This document shows positions 8,381 through 17,143 of a stretch of 37,560 bases of DNA, one piece after another. The first letter of the stretch is position 1; each line of letters starts with the position of its first letter. Source of the stretch: Planctomyces sp. (lineage in GTDB: Bacteria > Planctomycetota > Planctomycetia > Planctomycetales > Planctomycetaceae); contig PNLE01000014.1 of assembly GCA_013822855.1 (NCBI GenBank), forward strand, positions 1 through 37,560, given 5' to 3'. Below the pieces are notes generated by a model. That model did no database searches, was not told the origin of the DNA, and was given only the letters and a program-made list of their open reading frames with translations. The position numbers and the translations under genes were made by a program.

Positions 8381-9261
8381 CCCAAAGGTCCTGGCAAATC
8401 CCACGGTTCTGGCCGATTCACAGGCCGCCTTCAAGGCGACCATCGGCACTGGACGGAACAAACGCTCCGCAGAGCAGCCAGCTCTTTCACCGAACCGATG
8501 TCCGATGTTCCCATTCCCTGGGCTTCTGCCACCATCAATTCAACCAGATCGACGGAATCGAACAAGCTCAATGCGCCCCGGCTGGCACACTTTTTGAGGA
8601 TTCCGCCATTTTCCCATCACGCTCAATGAGAATCCGGTCGTGCCGCCGGCAAGTTCGTTGACAGCAAAAGCGGCCAGTTTCAGCCAGCGCCTTCGTCGCA
8701 ACCCCTGAGGCCCGGAGGACCGGTTCCCCCTGCCTGGTCGGCACAGATTGTCGTCAATTGAACCATGAAGGTTCGGCGACAACCTGCTTAGGAGAATCGA
8801 CTTAACGCGAGCGCGAAGTTAGTTCACAAGGTGCAAAATGTCAACATGTTCCACGGTTCGGCAGCGCTCATGGAATCCCGTGTCGCATCGCCCTGTTCGC
8901 CCCATTTTGCCTATTCGTTGCAGCCGGAATGAAGGTGAGTTATGCCGGAAGTTGGGAAGCACCGGGAAAACTCGAGGGGGCAGAGATCGAAGGCATTCCC
9001 TCCGGTGATGGTCGTAAGTAAGTTTTAACTTGGATTGTCTTTGCAGTGCGCGTGATTCCGCTGTGAGGGTTTTGGGCGGAGTTTGTCTCGTCAACCCCGC
9101 TTGGGCCGCATTCTCGACCTAAGCTGCCAATGGTGGTTTGCGCCGCTTCCTGAATTCGCCGGGTGGACTGTTTCGCCGAGGTGTTTTCACGGGATGAGAG
9201 TTGTCCGGTGGGAGATGAATCGCCACCTCCAAGAGTGGCGGCAGCGAAGGTTGGCGGTGCG
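8381..9261. other. Long intergenic region, nothing recognised
   Basis: This is a divergent region of about 880 nt between the DUF1573 gene (-) and the flippase (+). Short open frames exist (for example 8540-8782 and 8819-9094 on minus) but they show no domain, hydrophobic pattern or ribosome site. I see no tRNA, terminator or clear promoter. Confidence 0.5.
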
Positions 9262-10767
9262 ATGGCGGGTCACAACTTGAAGGCCAATGTCCTGTTCACC
9301 TGGATCGCCCATATGGCGGCCCTGGTGACGGGCTTCTTTTTGATGCCCTACGTCATGCGCGTCCTGGGGGATGCGTCGTACGGGCAGTGGGTCTTCATCA
9401 ATTCGTTCGTTGCCTATGGCGGCCTGCTCTATATGGGGATGGGCGAGACCATCTGCCGCTACGTTTCCAAGTACCACGGCGAGGGGGATTCCACCAAGCT
9501 CAACGAGGTGGTGACGATCGTTGCCTCGGTCTATGCGGTGGGGGCCACGTTCGCGTTCCTGCTCTCCGTGGGCATCGCCCTCCTGTTGCCGTGGATCAGC
9601 CCATGGACGGGTGACGAACTGCTGGAGATCCAGTGGGTCGTCGTGATCCTGGGCCTCAACCTCTCCCTGTCGCTCCTGGGAAGCATTTACGGCGGCGTGC
9701 TGATGGGCGTCCGCCGGTTCGATCTCGAGCGAACGGTGGGGATCGTCTTCGATCTCGTCCGCGTGGGACTGATCATCGTCTTCCTCCATCGCGAGTGGGG
9801 CCTGTTGACGATGGCCCTCATCTACATGGTGATCACGGTCCTCGAGAATGGAGCATTCATGTTCCTGGCGTGGCGGGCACTGCCGGAACTGCAGATCACC
9901 CGCAAGCACTGGAAATATTCCGTCCTCAAGGAATGCACGTCGTTCAGTTCGATGGCACTCCTCAACAACTTCGCTCAAAGCCTGATCTACGCGACAGATA
10001 GCATTGTCATCGGCTTCCTGATGGGGGCGGAGGCGATCGTGCCGTACTATATCGCACTGCGGCTGGTGCAGTTCATCCGCCAGCCGATCGAGAAGGTGGC
10101 GTTCATCTGCATGCCGACAGCGGGGGCGATGCAAAGCTCGGCGGATCGCGGGAAGCTGCATAAGCTATTCATGCAGGCGATTGGAGTGACGTTCCTGCTC
10201 GCCACGGGAATCAACCTGGGGGCCTACTTCTTCGGTGGCGATCTGATCGCGCTGTGGGTCGGTCCCGGCTATGAGGAATCGCACCGGTTGCTGGTGATCC
10301 TGCTTGTCGCGACGATCATCACGTTGCCGTGCAACCTGCTGAGATCGTTCCTGCTGGCACAGGGGACGATCCGCTTCCCGGCGATGATCTACTTCGCCGA
10401 GGCGGTGGCGAATCTGGTGATCAGCCTGGCCTTGGGGTGGACAATGGGCCGCGTGGGGGTGGCGATCGGCACGCTGGTTCCGGCCGTGGTGCTGGAGGGA
10501 GCTGTGCTGCTGCCCGTGGGTCTGTCGATCCTGGGGATCTCGTGGGTGCGGTTGATACGGGAAGCGATCCGGCCGCAACTGGCCCCTTTGGCCGCATTGG
10601 CCGGCTATTGCCTGCTGGTCAGTCCGCAGCCGTGGGCGCATGGCAGCTGGCTGGCACTGGTGGGCGTGAGTGCCGGTGGTGGCGCGGTGCTGGGGATCGC
10701 CTGGCTCCTGGTCCACAATCCGCCAGGGAACTGGTGGCCGGGGATGGTACGGCGGCAAGAGGCGTAG
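9262..10767 (+). CDS. Polysaccharide flippase-like membrane protein (Wzx/MATE-type)
   Basis: The product is about 501 residues from ATG 9262; GAAGG is 13-14 nt upstream, so the start is approximate, and an in-frame extension to 9163 is not membrane-like. The start 'KANVLFTWIAHMAALVTGFFLMPYVMRVLGDASYGQWVFINSF' is typical of the polysaccharide transporter (PST) flippases, and 12-14 hydrophobic helices follow. The family moves lipid-linked saccharides across the cytoplasmic membrane for capsule, O-antigen or exopolysaccharide. There are no glycosyltransferases nearby, so it is not in a visible polysaccharide cluster. It converges with the kinase gene; only 58 nt separate the two stops. Confidence 0.85.
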   Translation: MAGHNLKANVLFTWIAHMAALVTGFFLMPYVMRVLGDASYGQWVFINSFVAYGGLLYMGMGETICRYVSKYHGEGDSTKLNEVVTIVASVYAVGATFAFLLSVGIALLLPWISPWTGDELLEIQWVVVILGLNLSLSLLGSIYGGVLMGVRRFDLERTVGIVFDLVRVGLIIVFLHREWGLLTMALIYMVITVLENGAFMFLAWRALPELQITRKHWKYSVLKECTSFSSMALLNNFAQSLIYATDSIVIGFLMGAEAIVPYYIALRLVQFIRQPIEKVAFICMPTAGAMQSSADRGKLHKLFMQAIGVTFLLATGINLGAYFFGGDLIALWVGPGYEESHRLLVILLVATIITLPCNLLRSFLLAQGTIRFPAMIYFAEAVANLVISLALGWTMGRVGVAIGTLVPAVVLEGAVLLPVGLSILGISWVRLIREAIRPQLAPLAALAGYCLLVSPQPWAHGSWLALVGVSAGGGAVLGIAWLLVHNPPGNWWPGMVRRQEA

Positions 10768-10825
10768 GGGGATGGGGCAGTTGTTGGTTGATGGTTGGGT
10801 CGCTGATGGGGTTGGAATCAGCCGG

Positions 10826-12502
10826 TCAGGGCTTTTCTGTTGAGCGTGTTTCGCTGAGGAGGCTCTCGGCTTGTGAGACCCAGTTGGCGGCGGAGGGGTC
10901 GTCCTGGTAGAGGGTCACGATTCCTTGCCAGATGGTGCGGGCCTGGTCGAGCTGGCCGATGGTGCGCAGCCGCTCAGCTCGTTCGAGCGAGGTGACGACG
11001 AACGCGTCGCGTTCGGCCCGCGAGACCTGCTGCCGCTCGAGGTCTTCGATCTGGTTGTTGACGATGGTCTTGAGCACCTCGTACTGGCCGTTCCCCTCCA
11101 AGAGCGTGCGGAGGGCTTCGAACGTTCGGCGGGCGGCGGGGACATCTCCGGCATCGAGCTGCGATCGAGCCAGCCTCAACAGACGCTCGGGTTCCGAAGC
11201 GGGGGGTTCGACGCGATCCCTGCGTCTGGAAGGCAGAATGGTCGACTCAATCTGGTAGACCTCGATCTTTTGCAGGTACGGCTCCACCTGATCGCGCCAG
11301 CGGACGGGATCGGATTGCAACAACGGAATGAGATACTGGTCGCGGGCACGGAACCAGGCGGGGCCGGGCGGGCCTTCCAGCAGGTCCTTGGCGTTGGCGA
11401 ACTGTTCCTCGGGCTCGATCCCCGTGGTGAGGAACAGATAGATCCCCGAGCCGGTGACAGCCAGGAACAGCAACAGCAGCACATAGGTGTTGTTGAGCAG
11501 CCGGGCGATGGGCCCCTGCTTGTTCTGGCGGTCGACCTCGGCCCGGACAAGATCGCGGACGAACGTGGGGCCCAGTTCAATGGGTGGGGAGTCGCCGTCC
11601 AGGCCAATCGAGGGCTGGGTCGAGCCACCATCGGCGGCGTGGGGCGTGGTGGCTCCCGGCCCGCCGCCCGCCTCGTTGCGGTATTCGATCTTCCTTTGGA
11701 TCTCCTGAAGCTTCTTTCCCAGCACATAGGCGTCGGGCGGTCGTTTGGAAGGATCCTTCTCCAAGAGCTGGCAGACGAGATCGTCGATCCAGATCGGCAG
11801 CTCGGGGAGGAATGAACGGGGCTTGTCGAACTGGCCGAAGCGGTGCTTGTTGAGAACCTCCGCCGCACCGTTGCCGCTGAACGGGGGGCGGCCGACGAGC
11901 ATCACATAGAAGACCGCCCCCAGCGAATAAAGGTCGCTGCGGCGCGACGACCGCGCTCCCTGGGCCTGCTCGGGCGACATGTACTCGGCGGTGCCGATGA
12001 CGCCGCCGGTGGCTGTGAGCTTCCCCCCCGCGAAGACCTGGGCCACGCCGAAGTCGGTCAGTTTGACCTTGCCATCCGGCGTGAGCAGCAGGTTCGAGGG
12101 TTTGAGGTCGCGGTGGATGATGCCCGCGTCGTGGGCGGCCTTCAGCGCGCCACAGATCAGGATCCCCAGCGACAGGACTTCCCGCCAGGGGATGCGCTTC
12201 TCCCGCTTGAGGCGCTGGGTGAGCGTTTCCCCTTCCACATATTCCATGGCGTAGAAGTGGGTGTCGCGGTCGGCACCGCTGCCGTACAGGCGGACGATCT
12301 GCGGATGGTTGAGCGTGCGGAGGACTTCGATCTCGCGATGGAAGCGGGCGACGAAGCCGTCTTCGCGGGCGAGCGAGGCGGGAAGCTCCTTGACGGCGGC
12401 GAAGGCACCGGTGGTTTCGTCCCGTCCGAGATAGACGTTCCCCATGCCGCCGGAACCGAGTTGCCGTTCAATGATGTAGTTGCCAATGCGGTCGGGAAGC
12501 AT
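10826..12502 (-). CDS. Membrane-anchored Ser/Thr protein kinase (Hanks type)
   Basis: The product is 558 residues from ATG 12502, directly before the kinase domain. An upstream in-frame ATG at 12646 would add a Pro/Thr/His-rich low-complexity tail encoded by GT-rich repeats. All kinase landmarks are present: glycine loop 'LGSGGMGNVY' (15-24), Lys38, HRDLKPSN (130-137), DFG (150-152), 'GTAEYMSPEQ' (170-179) and 'SDLYSLG'. A Pro/Gly/Ser linker (~278-330) leads to one membrane helix (~340-358), then a ~200-residue C-terminal domain with helical, TPR-like repeats ('ARSQLDAGDVPAARRTFEAL', 'ERAERLRTIGQLDQARTIW'). It probably phosphorylates cytosolic targets and senses through the extracytoplasmic part. 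There is no Shine-Dalgarno before 12502. Confidence 0.92.
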   Translation of the reverse strand: MLPDRIGNYIIERQLGSGGMGNVYLGRDETTGAFAAVKELPASLAREDGFVARFHREIEVLRTLNHPQIVRLYGSGADRDTHFYAMEYVEGETLTQRLKREKRIPWREVLSLGILICGALKAAHDAGIIHRDLKPSNLLLTPDGKVKLTDFGVAQVFAGGKLTATGGVIGTAEYMSPEQAQGARSSRRSDLYSLGAVFYVMLVGRPPFSGNGAAEVLNKHRFGQFDKPRSFLPELPIWIDDLVCQLLEKDPSKRPPDAYVLGKKLQEIQRKIEYRNEAGGGPGATTPHAADGGSTQPSIGLDGDSPPIELGPTFVRDLVRAEVDRQNKQGPIARLLNNTYVLLLLFLAVTGSGIYLFLTTGIEPEEQFANAKDLLEGPPGPAWFRARDQYLIPLLQSDPVRWRDQVEPYLQKIEVYQIESTILPSRRRDRVEPPASEPERLLRLARSQLDAGDVPAARRTFEALRTLLEGNGQYEVLKTIVNNQIEDLERQQVSRAERDAFVVTSLERAERLRTIGQLDQARTIWQGIVTLYQDDPSAANWVSQAESLLSETRSTEKP

Positions 12503-12877
12503 CGGGGGTGTTGTGGGTTGATGGTTGTGGGTTGGGAGTGGTGAAGAGACGGGCGATGTAATGGAAGCCGCAGGCGATGGGTGGGTGTGAGACGTTTTCC
12601 CTGTGAGGCGTTTTCTCGGTCTCTCGCGAGCCTCTCCATTCAGCATAGCCGTGTCGGAGAGGGAAAGTCGTTGGAAAATCGGGGGGCGGCGCGGGTGCGA
12701 TTGTGCTCTGCGGGTCGAAGCGCGTTAGACTTCCGTAAGGTTGACGGGCCGGGCGACAGTGCCCCACCCGCATCCCAGCCCGATGGATCCCTTCCAAGAT
12801 CCGACATCGGTGGCCCGGCCTGCTTGGCCTGGGTGACAGATCGATCAGACCTTCGACACACAACAGGAGTTGCGTGA
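12503..12877. other. Divergent promoter region with a REP-like element
   Basis: This region lies between the kinase (-) and pyrophosphatase (+). It holds a GT-rich repeat tract (12508-12540), one copy of a GGTGGCCCGGCC repeat (12809-12837), and AGGAG before the pyrophosphatase start. No extra gene is seen. Confidence 0.55.
12809..12837 (+). repeat. REP-like element, copy A
   Basis: GGTGGCCCGGCC is followed by TGCTT and GGCCTGGGTG, a self-complementary unit. It is related to the two copies at 23081-23110 and 23266-23297, sharing the GGTGGCCCGGCC arm and a CTT-containing loop. Confidence 0.6.
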
Positions 12878-13435
12878 ATGACTCACGCCTGGCACGACGT
12901 GACACCCGGCGAAGACCTTCCCTCCGAATTCACGGCGGTCATCGAGATCCCGCGCGGTTCGAGCGTGAAGTACGAACTCGACAAGGAGACGGGGATGCTG
13001 CGGCTCGACCGCATGCTCCACTCCGCCGTCTACTATCCCGCCAACTACGGGTTCATCCCCCAGACGATGGCCGAGGACGACGACCCGCTCGACGTGCTGG
13101 TGATGTGCCAGGAGCCGGTCGATCCCCTCACCCTCGTCGAGGCGCGGGCCATCGGACTGATGACGATGATCGATTGCGGCAAGCGGGATCACAAGATCCT
13201 CGCCGTCGCCACGCACGACCCCGAGTTCAACTCGTTCCACGAAGCCAGCGAACTGCCGCCCCACCGGCTGGCGATGATCCGCCGCTTCTTCCAGGACTAC
13301 AAAATGCTGGAAGGGAAGCAGGTTGAAGTGGACGACCTGACGAGCGCGGAGACCTGCTTCCCGATCATTCGCGAAGCCCTCGAGCGCTACAGCCTCGAGC
13401 GCCGCCGCGGCTTCAAGGATCCGAAATTGTCGTGA
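12878..13435 (+). CDS. ppa: Inorganic pyrophosphatase, family I
   Basis: This 185-residue cytosolic enzyme hydrolyses pyrophosphate to two phosphates and so pulls biosynthetic reactions forward. It has the family I fold signals: 'AVIEIPRGSSVKYELDKETGML' near the start, 'YPANYGFIPQT' (53-63), the acidic metal-binding signature 'EDDDPLDVLV' (66-75), and 'DHKILAVATHDP' with 'KxLExK'-type 'KMLEGKQVEV' toward the end. The length is normal for bacterial hexameric enzymes. AGGAG lies 9 nt before the ATG. It is transcribed away from the kinase and followed, after 135 nt, by the phosphodiesterase gene on the same strand. Confidence 0.97.
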   Translation: MTHAWHDVTPGEDLPSEFTAVIEIPRGSSVKYELDKETGMLRLDRMLHSAVYYPANYGFIPQTMAEDDDPLDVLVMCQEPVDPLTLVEARAIGLMTMIDCGKRDHKILAVATHDPEFNSFHEASELPPHRLAMIRRFFQDYKMLEGKQVEVDDLTSAETCFPIIREALERYSLERRRGFKDPKLS

Positions 13436-13570
13436 GGAGGGGAATCGCCGGGATGAAGATTTGATGAGTCCGGCGGCGGCAGGCGGCTCTCCAGAACGTG
13501 GAATGTTATTCTGCGGAATCGGGCGAATCGAGCTGTCTGCTGGTGATTCCATCTTCTGCCGAGGTGATGC

Positions 13571-14425
13571 GTGTTGAACAGGCTTTCGCGAGTTGCGGGC
13601 GTTTGTGGTCTGGCCGGTCTCTTGGGCTGTGGTTCGATGATGGGGTGGAGTGTGGCCGCCGATCAGCCTGCGAGTCGCAAGGTCGAGATTGTCGCCCACC
13701 GGGGAGCCTCCCACGACGCGCCGGAAAACACGCTCCCCGCCATTGAGCTGGGATGGGAGCAGGGGGCCGATGTCGTCGAGATCGACGTCTATCTTTCCAA
13801 AGACGGCGAAGTCGTGCTGCTCCACGACAAGACGACCAAGCGAACTACCGGCGTCGACAAACCGATTGCGGACCAGACTTGGGCCGAGTTGTCGACCCAG
13901 GACGCAGGGGCTTGGAAAGCCGCCAAGTACGCCGGGACGAAGCTCCCTCGCTTGGCCGATGCCCTGGCCACCATTCCCGCCGGCAAGCGGATGCTGGTGG
14001 AAGTCAAATGCGGCCCCGAGATCGTGCCGCACCTGAAACGCGAGTTCGCCAAATCGGGCCAGCCGGTCGAGTCCATTGTGGTGATCTGCTTCCAGGAAGC
14101 GGTCTGCGCGGCCGTCCGCAAGGAACTGCCGGAGCACAAGGCTTACTATCTGGCGAGCCTCAAGCAGGAGAAGTCGACCGGCGAGTGGCTGCCGACCGCC
14201 GCGTCGATCATCGCGACGGCGAAGGAACTTGGCGTGCAGGGAGTCGATCTTTCCGCCTGTGAAGCGATCGACGAGTCTTTCGTGAAGCAGGTGAAAGCCG
14301 CCAGCCTGGAGATGCATGTCTGGACGGTCGACAAGCCCGAAGTGGCCCGCGCGATGCAAGCCGCCGGCGTCGACAGCATCACCACCAACCGGCCCGCCTA
14401 TTTGCGGCAAGCCTTGGCGAAGTAG
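13571..14425 (+). CDS. Glycerophosphodiester phosphodiesterase family protein (exported)
   Basis: The product is 284 residues with a GTG start at 13571; GAGG is about 6-7 nt upstream, and a TTG one codon later is an alternative. The N-terminus is a signal sequence with 'GLLGC' at 16-20, a possible lipobox. The GDPD core is intact: 'AHRG' (His43, Arg44), 'ENT' (52-54), 'VEIDV' (Glu70, Asp72), 'LLHD' (His85), 'EVK' in the middle and 'WTVDKPEVARAMQAAGVDSITTNRP' at the C-terminus. The family cleaves glycerophosphodiesters to glycerol-3-phosphate and an alcohol. The likely location is the periplasm, membrane-anchored if the Cys is lipidated. Confidence 0.93.
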   Translation: MLNRLSRVAGVCGLAGLLGCGSMMGWSVAADQPASRKVEIVAHRGASHDAPENTLPAIELGWEQGADVVEIDVYLSKDGEVVLLHDKTTKRTTGVDKPIADQTWAELSTQDAGAWKAAKYAGTKLPRLADALATIPAGKRMLVEVKCGPEIVPHLKREFAKSGQPVESIVVICFQEAVCAAVRKELPEHKAYYLASLKQEKSTGEWLPTAASIIATAKELGVQGVDLSACEAIDESFVKQVKAASLEMHVWTVDKPEVARAMQAAGVDSITTNRPAYLRQALAK

Positions 14426-14806
14426 CAGCAGAGCCGCCCGTCCCCACGGCATTTCTTCCCTGAATCGTAACTGCGTGCTGTACGCTGGCGTGCCATGCTT
14501 GCAGCCGTTTCAAGAATCCAGCGTCCAGCGCTAGTATGCTCTTCGTTGGCTGGCTCAAGTCGCCCGTTTTCGGACCTCCTGTATGCCACAGGCGAAAGAA
14601 GATGCGGTTCTGGAAAGCATGCCATGTCTCTGGCTGCATCTTCCCAAGAGGCTTGATCGAGATTACTGTCTGGAGTGAAACTCTCTTGTGATGCAGCCAT
14701 CCTGGTAGAAACTGGAATTTCTAACTCGACCACCCTGCAGCTCTGTAGGTGGTGCCGTCATCCACTAATCCTCATTCCGTTATTGCAACACAATGGAATC
14801 GTTGAT
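14426..14806. other. Intergenic region, nothing recognised
   Basis: About 380 nt lie between the phosphodiesterase and the orphan gene. Base composition shifts from GC-rich to more AT-rich toward the right end. No RNA gene, terminator or coding frame is convincing. Confidence 0.45.
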
Positions 14807-15670
14807 ATGGCCAGTATTGAGTTTTCTGATCTGCATCGAACCCCCGGTGGCGGCATTGGATTTAGGTGGCAGCTTCAAGCGGCGACTCAGTGTGCACGAG
14901 AACTCATTGATGAACTCAAAGACAGTCGAAAACCTGACATGTCAGCATCTGGTGCAATTCATGGCCTGGCATTGCTGGCGAAGGAAGCATCTCGTCGAAA
15001 TCTGCCAGTTTCAGAGATGGAGGTGGATTATTGGAAAGAGATGTTTTTTAAATGGTTTGAATCCGTCAAACGCTATTTTGCCGAATCTGTGCGAGAAGAA
15101 TTCAAAAGTAAGGCGGAAGCGGACTTTGCCTTGATTCGTGAAAAGGCGGATATCCGATCAGATACACCCTGGGAACAACTCCGAACTCGCTATGAGCGTC
15201 CCGTTCGATTCCCAACTCGGGAGGCTTTCGATCTGGCGTGTGATCGAGCGAAGGCGAAGTACCCTGTTAACCTTGGCATTGCCCTGGATAAATATCTGGC
15301 GGCCTGTGTGCAACGTCTTCTGGATACAGATGACGTCGAACGGCCGCTCGTCGTGAAGGTCAAAGAGGAGGCAGCTGCGGATCGTCCGGGGACTGTTGCG
15401 CCTCGTTTTATCACATTCGACGACGGAGTCTATTCAATAGTCGTCACCTCATTTGGTGGTTTGCAGCGTCCTGCAAACTCGGGATTAGGTTTGCAGAAGG
15501 CAGTTCAACAGCGACTTCGCAAAACGGCACCAAGCACACTTGATCAATTAGAATTTGACTCGGAAAGTTCGATGTTTGTAGTAAGATCACATTCTCTAGA
15601 TTCCTTGGCTGCCGTTTCACAAGCGATCTTTACTACTGCAGCAGCCGCGAAGGAGACCAGCTCTTCTTGA
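14807..15670 (+). CDS. Hypothetical protein, AT-richer than its neighbours
   Basis: The product is 287 residues from ATG 14807. GGA lies about 11 nt upstream; an in-frame ATG at 14675 would add 44 residues with no structure. I do not recognise the family. Residues 1-185 look all-helical and charged ('YWKEMFFKWFESVKRYFAESVREEFKSKAEADF'). A strand-rich C-terminal part follows ('RFITFDDGVYSIVVTSFGG' at ~200-220, 'SESSMFVVRSHSLDSLAAVSQAIF' near the end). There is no signal peptide or membrane segment, so it is probably cytosolic. Codon use is visibly more AT-rich than the flanking genes, which suggests recent acquisition. It stands alone. Confidence 0.65.
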   Translation: MASIEFSDLHRTPGGGIGFRWQLQAATQCARELIDELKDSRKPDMSASGAIHGLALLAKEASRRNLPVSEMEVDYWKEMFFKWFESVKRYFAESVREEFKSKAEADFALIREKADIRSDTPWEQLRTRYERPVRFPTREAFDLACDRAKAKYPVNLGIALDKYLAACVQRLLDTDDVERPLVVKVKEEAAADRPGTVAPRFITFDDGVYSIVVTSFGGLQRPANSGLGLQKAVQQRLRKTAPSTLDQLEFDSESSMFVVRSHSLDSLAAVSQAIFTTAAAAKETSSS

Positions 15671-16056
15671 CGCGAGGAATTTTTCCGACAACAAAAGGCT
15701 CAATCAGAGCCGCGGGCGTGTGATGTTTGAGATCAACGTTTTCAATCCCTGGGTGGTATAGTCATGTAGGGTGGGTTGAGGCTTTGCGCAGGGTGGCCCC
15801 GGTTGAAATGCCGATTTCTACCGGGGTGGCGATGCCACAAGAGGTTTCAACGCCGGGCAGTAAGTCCCGCTCGAACTTCCTTGGAATCCACGACCATGAT
15901 TTCAGGATGCTTTCCGGCACAAAAACCTCTTCCGCCTGCGGCACACAGGTAGCCCGAAGACGGGCAACCTGTGCCACCCCGCGTCCTGGCGGCGTCAGAC
16001 CCATTCGTCTCTCAACAAGCGACCTCCATACGCCGCCACAAACCCCGCAAGGGGGG
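15671..16056. other. Intergenic region with palindromic repeat fragments
   Basis: No gene is seen between the orphan gene and moaA. It holds a small palindrome GTGGCGATGCCAC (about 15825-15837), a 'GTAGGGTGGGTTGAGGC' stretch resembling a dispersed intergenic repeat, and a strong hairpin at 15940-15975. Confidence 0.5.
15940..15975. repeat. Imperfect intergenic palindrome
   Basis: ACAGGTAGCCCG and CGGGCAACCTGT pair at 11 of 12 positions around an AAGA loop. The stem extends outward to GGC/GCC with a 2-nt bulge. There is no T-run, so a REP-like repeat is likelier than a terminator. Like the unit at 3878-3904 it has a GGTGG/CCACC flank. Confidence 0.5.
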
Positions 16057-17058
16057 TTAGCCGCCGATGGAGTGCATGGGGCGGAGAGGTTGGATGAAGC
16101 GGGCGGTGTTGATCTCGTGCCCTTCCTTCTTCTGCGATACCGAGGTGCGAATGGCCGCCAGGATGGCGGCGTCGATCTCCGGGCGGGGGCCCTCGCCGCG
16201 GAGCAAGCTGCGGAGGTCGGTCTCTTCGAGGCTGAAGAGGCAGTTGCGGAGCTTGCCGTCGGCGGTGAGCCGCAGGCGGTTGCAGTTCGCGCAGAACGGT
16301 TCGCTGACGGAGGCGATGAAGCCGATACGGCCTTGGCCGTTGGCGAAGGTGTAGTCGGTCGCGGGGGCGTCGGCCTGTTGCTGCGAGTTGGCGGCGAGCG
16401 GGCCGAAGTGGTCGACAAGGATCTGCCGGATCTCTTCGGCGAAGAGGACCTTGTCCCGCTCCCACTGGTTCTCGGCATCGAGCGGCATGTATTCGATGAA
16501 GCGGACCTCGGCCCCCGTCTCCAGGGCGAAGTGGCCGAAGGGGATGATCTGCTTCTCGGTGAGGCCCCGCACCGCCACCGCGTTGATCTTGATCGGCCCC
16601 AGGCCAACCCGGCGGGCCGCTTCGATCCCCCGGAGGACGGCTTCCAGACCGTCGCGGCGGGCGAACTCGCGAAAGCCGGCTTCGTCGAGGGCATCCAGGC
16701 TGATGTTGATCCGCGAGAGGCCCGCATCCCGCAACGCCTGGGCTTGATCGGCGAGCAGGATGCCGTTGGTGGTGAGGCCAATGTCACGGATGCCGTCGAT
16801 CCTGCGCAGGGCCTCGACGAGCTTGGGGAGATCCTGCCGCACCAGTGGTTCGCCGCCGGTGAGACGGACGCGGTCGATCCCCAGCGTGACGAACAGCCGC
16901 ACGAGATCGGCGATCTCCTCGTAGGTGAGGAGCTCCCGCCGTGGCATGAACTGCACGGGGCCTTCCGGCATGCAGTAGAAGCAACGGATGTTGCAACGAT
17001 CCGTCACGCTGATGCGCAGGTTGTTGTGCGTGCGGCCGAAGGAATCAACGAGTGCCAT
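16057..17058 (-). CDS. moaA: GTP 3',8-cyclase MoaA (molybdenum cofactor biosynthesis)
   Basis: The product is 333 residues from ATG 17058; GAGAAG lies 8 nt upstream, and a GTG three codons earlier is possible. It is a radical-SAM enzyme making the first committed step of molybdopterin synthesis, converting GTP to 3',8-cyclo-dihydro-GTP. The N-terminal 4Fe-4S site is 'CNIRCFYC' (CX3CX2C, Cys22, 26, 29), followed by 'RLTGGEPLVR'. The second cluster near the C-terminus is 'FCANCNRLRLTADGKLRNC' (CX2CX13C). The protein ends in the functional Gly-Gly tail. All key residues are present. No other moa gene is in the window; the upstream same-strand gene is a TIM-barrel protein. Confidence 0.96.
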   Translation of the reverse strand: MALVDSFGRTHNNLRISVTDRCNIRCFYCMPEGPVQFMPRRELLTYEEIADLVRLFVTLGIDRVRLTGGEPLVRQDLPKLVEALRRIDGIRDIGLTTNGILLADQAQALRDAGLSRINISLDALDEAGFREFARRDGLEAVLRGIEAARRVGLGPIKINAVAVRGLTEKQIIPFGHFALETGAEVRFIEYMPLDAENQWERDKVLFAEEIRQILVDHFGPLAANSQQQADAPATDYTFANGQGRIGFIASVSEPFCANCNRLRLTADGKLRNCLFSLEETDLRSLLRGEGPRPEIDAAILAAIRTSVSQKKEGHEINTARFIQPLRPMHSIGG

Positions 17059-17096
17059 GGTGCCCACTTCTCTTTGACACCAGTCTACTCGATGGA

Positions 17097-17128
17097 CACC
17101 CCTCCCGCACCAGCGATGCGGAGAGGTG
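17097..17128 (-). other. Hairpin between the TIM-barrel gene and moaA
   Basis: CACC-CTCCCGCA pairs with TGCGGAG-GGTG with small bulges around a CCAGCGA loop. It lies in the 85-nt gap downstream of the TIM-barrel stop. It has no T-run, so termination or mRNA processing are both only possibilities. Confidence 0.35.
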
Positions 17129-17143
17129 AAGAGTTACCGGCGG

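Noticed and set aside
8540-8782. Small minus-strand frame with some hydrophobic residues
   Set aside because: No ribosome site, no family, and an uneven pattern; not separable from chance.
12845-14452. Long minus-strand open frame (535 codons) opposite ppa and the phosphodiesterase
   Set aside because: Both plus-strand genes have complete family motifs. The antisense frame has no domain and reflects the GC-rich codon bias.
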